From assembly GCA_028583605.1 (NCBI GenBank), contig CM053335.1, positions 18,335,347-18,399,346 of the forward strand: a stretch of 64,000 nt of DNA. The letters are read 5' to 3'. Every line of letters starts with the position of its first letter. Position 1 is the first letter of the stretch. Made by a program: the position numbers and the translations under genes. This stretch comes from Dastarcus helophoroides. Its lineage: Eukaryota; Arthropoda; Insecta; Coleoptera; Bothrideridae. The notes under the pieces were generated by a model. That model was given only the letters and a program-made list of their open reading frames with translations, did not search any database and was not told where the DNA came from. Of the stretch, positions 1-12,229 are shown in pieces.

Positions 1-292
1 AGCGGCCGCGATAACGAAGCAAACGGCAGATAAGCGTTCCAGAAATTTCGACAAACGATAAGCCTTATCTGCGGAATTTTTCTGGAACCTGGGAGCCAAA
101 ACTATATAAGGCGGTCGCCTTTTCCTCGAATCAGTTAGTTAGAGTCAGCCAGTGTAATTAGTGAGTTAGTAGTTAGAAGTAAATAAGTGAGTTCATTATT
201 CAGTCGCAGTGTTCCGAGTTTAGTTTGTTAATAAAGTGGGTATTGTTCAATTCACGTGTTAATAATCAATTCGAACCGATAAGCCCGCAACA
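1..292 (+). mobile_element. Solo LTR, copy A, cut by the left window edge
   Basis: This is the 3' three quarters of a repeat found six times in the window. It carries a TATA box (TATATAAG at 103-110), a downstream polyadenylation signal (AATAAA at 230-235) and the terminal sequence ending ACA. These parts, in this order, fit a retrotransposon LTR with U3, R and U5. The next four bases are ATAT, which matches target-site duplications seen at copies C and E. No gag, pol or primer-binding site follows, so it is a solo LTR or a very short LTR element. The 5' end lies outside the window. Confidence 0.7.
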
Positions 293-1055
293 ATATTTAT
301 ATATAAAAATTCTCTGAAGAAAGTTCAGTTGAGAAGAAATTTCTTGAAAAAAGTTGAATATTATGCGGTCAAATTCAAAATATTTGAAAACAGAAAAATT
401 TCGGGAAAAAAGAGTTTTTCCAGGAAAAACATCAATTGTGATTGACTTCAAAAGCAGAACCTTAACCAAAAACAAAATTTCATCCAAATCGTTAGAGCCG
501 TTTCCGAGATACCGAGTTACATACATATTTATATATAAAAATTCTCTGAAGAAAGTCAAGTCGAGAAGAAATTTCGTGAAAAAAGTTGAATATTATGCGG
601 TCAAATTCAAAATATTTGAAAACAGAAAAATTTCGGGAAAAAAGAATTTTTCCAGGAAAAACATCAATTGTGATTGACTTCAAAAGCAGAACCTTAACCA
701 AAAACGAAATTTCATCCAAATCGTTAGAGCCGTTTTCGAGATACCGAGTTACATAATATTATATATGAAATCTCTGATGAAGTCATAGACAATTTTGTGA
801 AAAGTTGAAGAATGCGGTCAAATTCAAATATTTGTAATGCAAAATTTCAGAAAAGAGTTTTTCGGGAAGACATCATTGTTGACTTCAAAGCAACCTAACA
901 AAACGAAATTTCATCCAAATCGTAGAGCCGTTTTTGAGATACGAGTTACTACAATTATATAAAATTCTCTGAAGAATCATTATTAAAAAAGTTGCATCAA
1001 ATTTCAGGAACAAAATTTTTTCCACGGAAAACATCAATTTGGACTTCTAAAGCAG
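293..1055. repeat. Tandem repeat, about 232 bp per unit
   Basis: Units begin near 293, 525, 756 and 954. The first two are nearly identical, the third is decayed by many single-base deletions, and the fourth is truncated where the satellite at 1061 begins. Each unit ends in an AT-rich stretch followed by AAATTCTCTGAAGAA. The unit includes the phrase AATCGTTAGAGCCGTTT, the style of noncoding transposon-derived repeats. Short ORFs here exist on both strands in the same bases and are not credible genes. Confidence 0.75.
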
Positions 1056-1060
1056 AACTT

Positions 1061-4000
1061 ATGATAACGTCATAATACGTTATGATACTCGTCATGATAC
1101 GTTATGATACTCGTCATGATACGTTATGATACACGTCATGATACGTTATGATACACGTTATGATACGTTATGATACTCGTCATGATACGTTATGATACAC
1201 GTCATGATACGTTATGATATACGTCATGATACTTTATAATACTCGTCATGATACGTTATGATACTCGTCATGATACGTTATGATAACGTCATGATACGTT
1301 ATGATAACGTCATGATACGTTATGATATACGTCATGATACTTTATAATACTCGTCATGATACGTTATGATAACGTCATGATACGTTATGATATACGTCAT
1401 GATACTTTATAATACTCGTCATGATACGTCATGATACTTTATAATACTCGTCATGATACGTTATGATATACGTCATGATACTTTATAATACTCGTCATGA
1501 TACGTCATGATACGTTATGATACACGTTATGATACGTTATGATAACGTCATGATACGTTATGATAACGTCATGATACGTTATGATATACGTCATGATACT
1601 TTATAATACTCGTCATGATACGTCATGATACTTTATAATACTCGTCATGATACGTTATGATATACGTCATGATACTTTATAATACTCGTCATGATACGTC
1701 ATGATACGTTATGATATCGTCATGATACGTCATGATACGTTATGATAACGTCATGATACGTTATGATAACGTCATAATACGTTATGATACACGTCATGAT
1801 ACGTTATGATACTCGTCATGATACGTCATGATACGTTATGATACACGTTATGATACGTTATGATAACGTCATAATACGTTATGATACACGTTATGATACG
1901 TTATGATAACGTCATAATACGTTATGATACTCGTCATGATACGTTATGATACACGTCATGATACGTTATGATACACGTCATGATACGTTATGATAACGTC
2001 ATGATACGTTATGATAACGTCATGATACGTTATGATAACGTCATAATACGTTATGATACTCGTCATGATACGTTATGATACTCGTCATGATACGTCATGA
2101 TACGTTATGATATACGTCATGATACTTTATAATACTCGTCATGATACGTTATGATACTCGTCATGATACGTTATGATACACGTTATGATACGTTATGATA
2201 ACGTCATAATACGTTATGATACTCGTCATGATACGTCATGATACGTTATGATACTCGTCATGATACGTTATGATATCGTCATGATACGTCATGATACGTT
2301 ATGATAACGTCATGATACGTTATGATAACGTCATGATACGTTATGATATACGTCATGATACTTTATAATACTCGTCATGATACGTTATGATACACGTCAT
2401 GATACGTTATGATACTCGTCATGATACGTTATGATAACGTCATGATACGTTATGATATACGTCATGATACTTTATAATACTCGTCATGATACGTTATGAT
2501 ATTCGTCATGATGCGTCATGATACGTTATGATACACGTCATGATACTCGTCATTATACGTCATGTTACGTTATGATACTCGTCATGATACGTCATGATAC
2601 GTTATGATACACGTCATGATACGTTATGATACTCGTCATGATACGTTATGATATACGTCATGATACTTTATAATACTCGTCATGATACGTCATGATACGT
2701 TATGATACTCGTCATGATACGTCATGATACGTTATGATATCGTCATGATACGTCATGATACGTTATGATAACGTCATAATACGATATGATACACGTCATG
2801 ATACGTTATGATACACGTCATGATACGTTATGATACTCGTCATGATACGTCATGATACGTTATGATATACGTCAAGATACTTTATAATACTCGTTATGAT
2901 ACGTTATGATACTCGTCATGATACGTTATGATACACGTTATGATACGTTATGATAACGTCATGATACGTTATGATAACGTCATGATACGTTATGATATCG
3001 TCATGATACGTCATGATACGTTATGATATCGTCATGATACGTCATGATACGTTATGATAACGTCATAATACGTTATGATACTCGTCATGATACGTCATGA
3101 TACGTTATGATAACGTCATGATACGTTATAATACACGTCATGATACGTTATGATATACGTCATGATAGATTATGATACACGTCATAATACGTTATGATAC
3201 TCGTCATGATACGTCATGATACGTTATGATACACGTTATGATACGTTATGATACTCGTCATGATACGTTATGATAACGTCATGATATGTTATGATAACGT
3301 CATGATACGTTATGATAACGTCATGATACGTTATGATATCGTCATGATACGTCATGATACTTTATAATACTCGTCATGATACGTTATGATAACGTCATGA
3401 TACGTTATGATAACGTCATAATACGTTATGATACTCGTCATGATACGTCATGATACGTTATGATATACGTCATGATACTTTATAATACTCGTCATGATAC
3501 GTTATGATACACGTTATGATACGTTATAATACTCGTCATGATACGTTATGATAACGTCATGATATGTTATGATACACGCCATGATACGTTATGATACTCG
3601 TCATGATACGTCATGATACGTCATGATACGTTATGATACACGTCATGATACGTTATGATACTCGTCATGATACGGTATGATAACGTCATGATACGTTATG
3701 ATACACGTCATGATACTTTATGATACTCGTCATGATACGTTATGATACTCGTCATGATACGTTATGAAACACGTCATGGTACGTTATGATACTCGTCATG
3801 ATACGTTATGATAACGTCATAATACGTTATGATACACGTCATGATACGTTATGATACACGTCATGATACGTTATGATACACGTCATGATACTTTATGATA
3901 CTCGTCATGATACGTTATGATACTCGTCATGATACGTTATGATATTCGTCATGATACGTTATGATACTTGTCATGATACGTCATGATACGTTATGATACA

Positions 4001-4340
4001 CGTCATGATACGTTATGATACTCGTCATGATACGTTATGATAACGTCATGATACGTTATGATACACGTCATGATACTTTATGATACTCGTCATGATACGT
4101 TATGATACTCGTCATGATACGTCATGATACGTTATGATACACGTCATGGTACGTTATGATACTCGTCATGATACGTTATGATAACGTCATAATACGTTAT
4201 GATACACGTCATGATACGTTATGATACACGTCATGATACGTTATGATACGTCATGATACGTTATGATACTCGTCATGATACACGTCATGATACGTTATGA
4301 TACTCGTCATGATACTTTATGATACACTTCATGATACGTG
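1061..4340. repeat. Satellite array of ATGATACGTT / ATGATACTCGTC units
   Basis: About 3.3 kb built from alternating 10- to 12-bp words: ATGATACGTT, ATGATACTCGTC, ATGATAACGTC and ATGATATACGTC. The order of words is irregular but longer blocks recur, for example those containing ACTTTATAATACTCG, which suggests higher-order duplication. The array contains many ACGT and TCATGA palindromes. It ends only about 28 bp before the 3' splice site of the exon at 4368, so it occupies the intron of that gene. Confidence 0.95.
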
Positions 4341-4367
4341 ACCTATACATTTTTTTTCAACTTTTAG

Positions 4368-4912
4368 ATAAGAGTTCCCAAAGTGTATATACCCAAGTTC
4401 TTGTACTACGACGATACCCCTGATCCTCCGTCTGGATTGTCCATCGAAAACGGCCACATGTTCAGGCCTGCTACCGATAGAATATGCTGTCCGCCTACGA
4501 GGTTCTTGGAGCCTACGGATGCGGAAGATATCAAGAATGGGTACATGATGGACGCGCAAGAATTCGAAAGACGCAAGTACGAGGATGACATGGTGAAACA
4601 ACTGAAATCGTGCCAGGTATGTCCACTGCAGAATTCAATCAAATCTGGCTCGCTTTAGCGCAGATAATTTTGTGTCTGTATCATACTCTTTGTATATGGA
4701 AGTCTTAATTTAACTTGACATGTGACATATCGTTAAAAACGAGTCCCGAATACTCGAACTGTCATATTTCGGTCGTAATTACAATTTTTCTTTTGCAGAC
4801 CGTGGACGAACTGTATAACTTGGCAGATCGAATCATCGGAGGTTTGAAAACCATGGCCGGTAGAAACGACGATACGTTTTCGAAAATGACAGCGAACACC
4901 GGTCTTTTTTAA
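4368..4912 (+). CDS. Last two exons of an unrecognised protein-coding gene (5' part outside window)
   Basis: Two exons join cleanly. Exon 4368-4616 follows a T-rich tract and TTTTAG; it reads 83 residues and ends TGC CAG before GTATGT. Exon 4799-4912 follows TTTTCTTTTGCAG, reads 37 residues and ends in TAA. The joined C-terminal 120 residues start IRVPKVYIPKFLYYDD, contain an adjacent cysteine pair (ICCPPT) and end MTANTGLF. The second half looks helical and charged (EFERRKYEDDMVKQLK). AATAAA signals lie at 4984-4989 and 5031-5036. I do not recognise the family and assign no function. Earlier exons must lie left of the satellite, probably beyond the window. Codon use and exact splice sites make the gene itself credible. 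Confidence 0.75.
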
Positions 4913-6769
4913 ATAACAAAATCTTTTTGATAAAACATAACAGTCGTACCATTAAAATTTAGGATCATTTAGTTTAGGGTAAGAATAAAATGTGTGTATT
5001 TTTCGTATTCGAAAAAAACCTCTTCATTTAAATAAATATTTTATAAGAACCACTTGTATTTCCTTAGGGTTGGCTAACTTTTTTTTTGTTTTTGGTACAG
5101 TTAAAGATGAACCAAAACAACATACTGATATAAAGAGAGAATTTCTAATCGACTGAAATCTAATCATCAATTCAGAGGCGAAACTACGGAAGTCAGAAAC
5201 ACGAAATTTAAACAGTTCCTTTTATGGTAAAAGTGAGCGATAGGAAGGGATTTTTGGAAATTCGCATGCTCCGGAGATAAAAAGGGGTTGAAGTGGACTC
5301 TAAACCATAAGATTCATATGAAATGGTGCCTTGCGTTTTGATAAGAGTAAATTTGATCATCACGCTAAATTGCGTTTACTAACACAGTCTAATATTAAAA
5401 TATACTGTGACATTGAACTGGTAACGTAAATTATCGTGATGGTGACGCTAAACTATAAGATTACCCCAATCAAAGTTGCACTTTAAAAAAATGTTAGTTA
5501 AAAAGGCGCAAGTTTCATTAACTACGAACTAAAACTATCAACCATTTTATGTTAAGCTGATCTACTAATCTGAAATAACATCGTTTCAGAGACTACATCG
5601 TTTACTGTCCCAATGTATCCTTTCATCTCGTGTCTGGTCCGAATTTAGGCAATTCGTAATAAGCCGTCGTTCTGTTATCAAAAGAATTTGGATCGGTCGA
5701 CTCGTTTTCTTAATTTTTTTCTTTGTGTCGTCGTCGAACTTCAAAGCGGGCAAAAAAGTCGTAAAATATCAAGAATCTTGTTTAAAATACCAAACATTTT
5801 TACGTTTGAGTCTTTGTTCTTTATGCATATTTCAAAAATAAATTACGATTGTTCGTAATTTTTAATAAGAACGAATTCTTACAAAGGTTTTTCCAAACGA
5901 AAGATTTCTAACATGGTTAACGAATTGTTATGAATTGTTGCAGATTTCGAGTAGCTAAATATAAGGGAGAGTAGATTGTGGGGTTGTGATCTGAATTTAT
6001 ACCTCTTAATCCAGCGTGAATTAGAATCAAGAGCTTATGTAAGGATAATGTCGTAGTTGTACTCAACTGAATAAGAAATCTCGTTATTGTTGGTTTATGT
6101 AAATTTCAATAAGTTCACCAGACAAAAGTCATATATATGCAAAATATTCACAATTAGTTACTTGGGATGGGACTATAGTCTTTGAAATAAAGAAATGAAG
6201 TTGTCAGATTATTTCTGAGCTAAATACAAAAATTAGACACTTTGAGATATCGTTGAATCTTTAGAAATTAACTTGTGGAGTAATTATTTGTTTGCTTTTT
6301 GAAGTTTTTCAAAGTGAATACGTGCATTGAGGATTTTAGTTAGGGGGAAAAATTATGGTTTGGGTCGTCATCACGCTAATTTGCGCTACCGACAAGCTCC
6401 AATGTTAATAGTATTATATAGCTCTGCCAAAACTTAATGCAAACAAAGATGAATAACTATTAAATATCATGAAGTTGTGATAAAAATTGGAAAAATTATG
6501 TACATGAAAAAGAAACATGCATGACTGAGGCAGTTTATAAGCAAACATTAAATCGAATTAATATAACCTCTAGCGCCAATTAACTTCCATCTAAACAAGG
6601 TAAACAAAGTGCATCAATGTTAATTATTATTTTGATTGTTAATTGTAGAATCACTGATGAGCGAGCGAACATTATAGTTTGTACAACAAGAGCGGATATG
6701 ATAATTTTAATTTACAAAATATGAAATTTTAATTTTTGTTACTACAATTAATTTGAAAATTAAAGAAAA
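4913..6769. other. 3' UTR then unique AT-rich DNA, no gene seen
   Basis: After the polyadenylation signals near 5035 the sequence is AT-rich and unique in appearance. Short reverse-strand traces of the 22-mer found at 29.6-30.3 kb (ATCACGCTAA followed by a GCG word) occur near 5357 and 6370, with a forward-strand trace near 5440. No convincing exon is visible. Confidence 0.5.
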
Positions 6770-6822
6770 ACCACTCTTATTTCACAGTTTTAAGTTTTCA
6801 CTTCTGTCAGCAGTCCGCAGAC
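6770..6822 (-). repeat. Dispersed short repeat ('head' motif), copy 1
   Basis: On the minus strand this reads GACTGCTGACAGAAGTGAAA followed by an ACTTAAAA-type stretch and GAAATAA. The same motif is found at about 16.1, 28.0, 28.8, 52.4, 62.2 and 63.9 kb. Here it lies about 75 bp from the start of the AAAATAC array. Confidence 0.65.
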
Positions 6823-6897
6823 TGCCTCTTTTTTTTAATGAAAATTCGTTTAGCAATTTTGGATAGGGGGTCAATTTAGCGTTTCGCTTTGCTATCA

Positions 6898-9592
6898 CGG
6901 TAAAATACGAAATACGAAACATAAAATACAACATACTAAATACAACATACAAAATACAGCATACAAAATACAACATACAGCATACAATCTACAACATACA
7001 ACATACAAAATACAACATAAAACATACAAAATACAACATACAAAATACAAAATACAACATACAAAATACAATATATAATATACAAAATACAAAATGCAAC
7101 ATACAAAATACAAAATACAACATACAAAATACAAAATACAACATACAACATATAAAATACAGCATACAACCTGCAACATACAACATACAAAATACAACAC
7201 AAAACATACAAAATACAATATACAAAATACAATATACAAAATACAAATACAAAATACAACATACAAATACAAAATACAACATACAAAGTACAACATAAAA
7301 CATACAACATAAAAAATACAAAACACCAAATACAAAATACAACGTACAAAATACAAATACAATATACAAATACAACACTACAAAATACAAAATACAAAAT
7401 ACAAATACAAAATACAAATACAAAACAAATACCAAAATACAAAATACAAAATACAAAATACAAAATACAAAATACAAAATACAAAATACAAAATACAAAA
7501 TACAAAATACAAAATACAAAATACAAAATACAAAATACAAAATACAAAATACAAAATACAAAATACAAATACAAAATACAAAATACAAAATACAAAATAC
7601 AAAATACAAAATACAAAATACAAAATACAAAATACAAAATACAAAATACAAAATACAAAATACAAAATACAAAATACAAAATACAAAATACAAAATACAA
7701 AATACAAAATACAAAATACAAAATACAAAATACAAAATACAAAATACAAAATACAAAATACAAAATACAAAATACAAAATACAAAATACAAATACAAAAT
7801 ACAAAATACAAAATACAAAATACAAAATACAAAATACAAAATACAAAATACAAAATACAAAATACAAAATACAAAATACAAAATACAAAATACAAAATAC
7901 AAAATACAAAATACAAAATACAAAATACAAAATACAAAATACAAAATACAAAATACAAAATACAAAATACAAAATACAAAATACAAAATACAAATACAAA
8001 ATACAAAATACAAAATACAAAATACAAAATACAAAATACAAAATACAAAATACAAAATACAAAATACAAAATACAAAATACAAAATACAAAATACAAAAT
8101 ACAAAATACAAAATACAAAATACAAAATACAAAATACAAAATACAAAATACAAAATACAAAATACAAAATACAAAATACAAAATACAAAATACAAAATAC
8201 AAAATACAAAATACAAAATACAAAATACAAAATACAAAATACAAAATACAAAATACAAAATACAAAATACAAAATACAAAATACAAAATACAAAATACAA
8301 AATACAAAATACAAAATACAAAATACAAAATACAAAATACAAAATACAAAATACAAAATACAAAATACAAAATACAAAATACAAAATACAAAATACAAAA
8401 TACAAAATACAAAATACAAAATACAAAATACAAAATACAAAATACAAAATACAAAATACAAAATACAAAATACAAATACAAAATACAAAATACAAAATAC
8501 AAATACAAAATACAAATACATACAAAATACAAACAAATACAAAATACAAAATACAAAATACAAAATACATACAATATACAAATACAAATACAAAATACAA
8601 AATACAAAATACAAAATACAAAATACAAAATACAAACAAATACAAAATACAAAATACAAAATACAAAATACAAAATACAAAATACAAAATACAAAATACA
8701 AAATACAAAATACAAAATACAAAATACAAATACAAAATACAAATACAAATACAAAATACAAAATACAAAATACAAATACAACATACAAAATACAACATAC
8801 CAAATAGAACATAAAACATACGATCACAACATACAACCTACAACATACAAAATACAACATAAAATATATAGCATACAACATACAAAATACAAAATACGAA
8901 ATACGAAATACCAAATACGAAATACGAAATACGAAATACGAAATACGAAATACAAAATACGAAATACGAAAAATGCAAAATGCAAAACGCAAAATGCAAA
9001 ATGCAAAATACAAAATTCAAAATACAACATACAAACTACAACGTACAAAATACAACATACAAAATACAACATACAAAATACAACATACAAAAAAACAAAA
9101 TACAACATACATAATACAACATACAAAATGAAATATACAAAATACAACATACAAAATACAACATACAAAATACAAAATAGAAAATGCAAAATGCAAAATT
9201 CAAAATGCAAAATACAAAATTCAAAATACAAAATACAACATTCAAAATTCAAAATACAACATACAAAATACAACATACAAAATACAGCATACAAAATACA
9301 ACATACCAAATACAAAACACAAAATACAAAGTACAACATACAAAATACAACATACAAGTTACAAAATACAACATACAAAATACAAAAAACAAAATACAAC
9401 ATACAAAATACAACATACAACATACATAATACAACATACAAAGTACAATATACAACATACAACATACAACATACAAAATACATACATACAAAATACAACA
9501 TACAAAATACAACATACAAAATACAACATACAAAAGACAAAATACAAGGTACAAGATACAAAATACAAACTAGAAGGTACAAAGTAAAAAGT
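6898..9592. repeat. AAAATAC heptamer array
   Basis: A 2.7-kb array of AAAATAC. The core, about 7374-8780, is nearly perfect, with occasional 6-mers (AAATAC) near 7565, 7790, 7990 and 8475. Flanks on both sides are degenerate, with AACATAC, AAATACG and AAATGC variants, which suggests an old array with a more recently expanded centre. Because GTATTTT has no stop codon in any frame, long low-complexity ORFs appear on the minus strand; they are artefacts. Confidence 0.97.
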
Positions 9593-10640
9593 CTAAAATT
9601 TCCTTCGAAATTTCGGCAAAAAAATCGAAATTTTGGAAAAATCACAAATTTCGACAAGCGTATTCACCACAATAAAGTCAACATTTCGAGGGAAAGATAC
9701 AATATTAAATTAAAATCGAGTTTAATCACGAGACAGCAAAGTTGAAGCATGGAAAACCCACACAAGTTTTCGAGTGGGCCAAAATCGGTTCTTGAATTCT
9801 CAAAGCATACAAATTTGGATTATTTTGCGCTTTAATCTAATCTATCTACGAATAAATCGTATGTGGTTTTCACAGGATGTTTTTCAATTTTGGTAAGGCG
9901 CGCCACAAATATGACGCCAAAAGTGCCCCTCGTCATTTTCCTGCGATGTTATTATAAAAATTTGACACAATATTAACGCTTTTGTGTTTACTTGGAACCA
10001 GATACGCCATAAAATATACATATTAGGGTGGATAAACTTAAGAAAAGGTAATTTATAGGGATAATATCGCTTGTGCCATTATTCCTTTGTGCAAAACGTA
10101 ATCTATTTCAGGAAATAGGTGTTATTTTTGTCTGACATTCGCCATTTATTTATTATTTAAAGCTGGGTCATTCAATTTCATATTTGCTTCTATGGTCAAC
10201 TTGTTAGCAAGATTAATATTTGCTTTATTTGTTTAGCTTGTTTGAATTACTTTGTAAACTTCCCCCGAATGTGTTATTAAAAGTTCCAACTGCAACTCAT
10301 AGCAACACGTTTGTACTGCTCGAGAATTGAATAAGCATTATTGTTGTGACATGTTTCGTATTTATTTCCCTTTACACTCCACATTGAAAACGAACTAAAT
10401 GTAGCGCTAGAAAAAAATGCAAAAACACACGGGAAACTAGCCATTTTAGTCTACCATGTACCGAATAGTTTCAGCGTCTTATTTTATGAAAATAGCTCTG
10501 AAGTTATCCCATGTCGTAAAATTGATAAAGCCGAAAATAAAATTTAACAGAAAATATTCTAAATTCATAAGTCCATCGTTGGTATAGCCTAATGGTGAAC
10601 ACAGAGACTGGTGAACGAGTTATTTTTATAACAAAAACTT
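9593..10640. other. Unique AT-rich DNA, no gene seen
   Basis: A short TCGAAATTT-like stretch lies at 9597-9660; the rest is AT-rich and without convincing exons. At 10578-10604 there is an isolated sequence like a tRNA A box (TAGCCTAATGG) with no matching B box. Confidence 0.4.
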
Positions 10641-10655
10641 CCCTATGTTTTTATT

Positions 10656-10846
10656 TTAAAAAAATTTGTCCCGAGAACTCTATGAAAATGCCATAAACTT
10701 CACTTTCGAAAAATGGAAATTATTGCATGTTTTGGAAGAACTTTTTTTCGTAATTTTAAACTCTCATATCTTCCAAACCAAAAGTCGTAGCTCAATTTCG
10801 TTTTCAGATGCGGAATCTGTGGGTCAAAATCTATATGATAGAGTAT
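10656..10846 (+). repeat. Dispersed repeat related to 24540-24970
   Basis: It shares with the 24.5-25.0 kb copy the phrases GAACTCTATGAAAATGC, TTTAAACTCTCATATCTTCC and AAACCAAAAGTC in the same order. It is interrupted on its right by LTR copy B, whose target duplication GTAT is its last four bases. Family unknown; noncoding. Confidence 0.6.
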
Positions 10847-11224
10847 TGTTACGGGCTTATCGGTTCGAATTGATTACACTGTGATGGATTATACCCACTT
10901 TATTACTGAACTCAACTTGGATCACCACAATTGACAATTAACTCACTTATTCATTGACTTCTACTAACTCACTAATTACACTGATTCTAACTGACTAACT
11001 TGAAGGGAAAGCTGACCGCCTTTTATAGTTTTGGCTTCCCGGCTTCTAGAACTTTTCGGCAGATAAGGCTTATCGTTTGCCGAAATTTCTGGAACGCTTA
11101 TCTGCCATTTGTTTCGTTATCGCGGCCGCTTTCCCCTTATCAGATCCTTCTAGAAACTTTTTTTATTTACTAAATTCTACAATTCTATTCTAAATTCTAT
11201 TCCATCTATTTACATTGCGTGACA
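10847..11224 (-). mobile_element. Solo LTR, copy B, complete, reverse orientation
   Basis: A full LTR of 378 bp read on the minus strand. It starts TGTCACGCAATG at 11224 and ends CGTAACA at 10847. It contains the family's TATA box and a degenerate version of its AATAAA region in the same order as the other copies. It is flanked by a perfect 4-bp target duplication, GTAT at 10843-10846 and 11225-11228. Four-base duplications and TG...CA ends fit Ty3/gypsy-type integration, but with no internal coding sequence the superfamily is an inference. Confidence 0.8.
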
Positions 11225-11228
11225 GTAT

Positions 11229-12160
11229 TTTCAAATCCTAAGTAATGACTTTTGAATTTGGACATTAAGAAACCACAACTCGCTATCTAAAATCGCTCAA
11301 CGCGCCTAAAGAAGTTTTCGTTTCAAAAATCGTTTTAATGATGTCTCTTTCGAAATATACAACCAGACATTCACTTCTTAAATTTAACAAAAGTCTACGC
11401 TAATATGATACTACATGAATAAGTAAAAAAGCGTCTGGGGATTTACGTATACTTCTTATTTTTATTAATTACATGGGCTGCTTCAGCTAATAAGTAATTT
11501 GATCTAAAATATCTTAAAAAACGCTTTACCTAAATCCATTTAAAAGCGAGTTTAATCAGGTTGAAATATTTTTTTAGCGTGGCTCATCCAACTCGAATGA
11601 CGCAAAAGGCCCTTCGCGTTACCCCTTTTCGAATCGGAATCTCGGAAGTTAAACGAAAGGATTATAATAATATTAATGGGCGAAAATATATGTGACTGAC
11701 GTATTTGACACCTCTGGTAAAAGTAAATTTTAATTCCACGAGGCAAAAAAATTTTTACAAATGAGTTAACTTTGCTCCAAGGAATAAACGTAAATTAAAA
11801 ACGCGGTAATATATTCACCCTTTTCAATATTCGAAGTTTTTAAGCTCTAAGGATTAATTTTTACGGGAAGATGTTTTTATACTTATGATTAGTAAAAACG
11901 TTTTAAAATTTTTCGATGTTACGACCCACGCAGCTAACTTTGGCACCTTGAAATTTTAAAGCTAACAACTTGCGATATTTACTCTTAACTCGAGTTATCG
12001 CTTTTGTTAATATTCTCTCCCGTGCGGGGCAAAAATAACGGACATTTAATTTTTATTTGGAAGGAATGACTTCTTCCGCGGAACTTGAAGTTTAAAAGGG
12101 AAATTTTGAAGATAAGTTCTTATAACTTCGAGATGTTGACATTTATCTCGGAATCTTAAG
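11229..12160. other. Unique AT-rich DNA, no gene seen
   Basis: No exon with convincing coding character or splice sites is visible. The stretch at 11270-11345 (AAATCGCTCAACGCGCC then AAGAAGTTTTCG) resembles sequence at 30310-30345, right after the 22-mer array, so it may be a decayed dispersed element. Confidence 0.4.
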
Positions 12161-12229
12161 AAAATATTGCTAATATTACTAATAATTACAATAGTAACAA
12201 TTAATAACAATAATAGTGTTAGTAATATT

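Noticed and set aside
1061..4340. CRISPR-like appearance of regularly spaced repeats
   Set aside because: There are no unique spacers; the array is continuous satellite in a eukaryotic intron. The same holds for the other arrays.
1061..4340. Hundreds of CRE-like TGACG half-sites in the satellite
   Set aside because: They are a by-product of the repeated word; nothing shows that they are bound.
6782..9745. Very long ORFs (up to 674 codons) on both strands in the AAAATAC array
   Set aside because: The heptamer lacks stop codons in the minus-strand frames; the products are pure C/F/I/L/Y/V periodicity.
10578..10604. tRNA A-box-like sequence
   Set aside because: No B box or cloverleaf follows.
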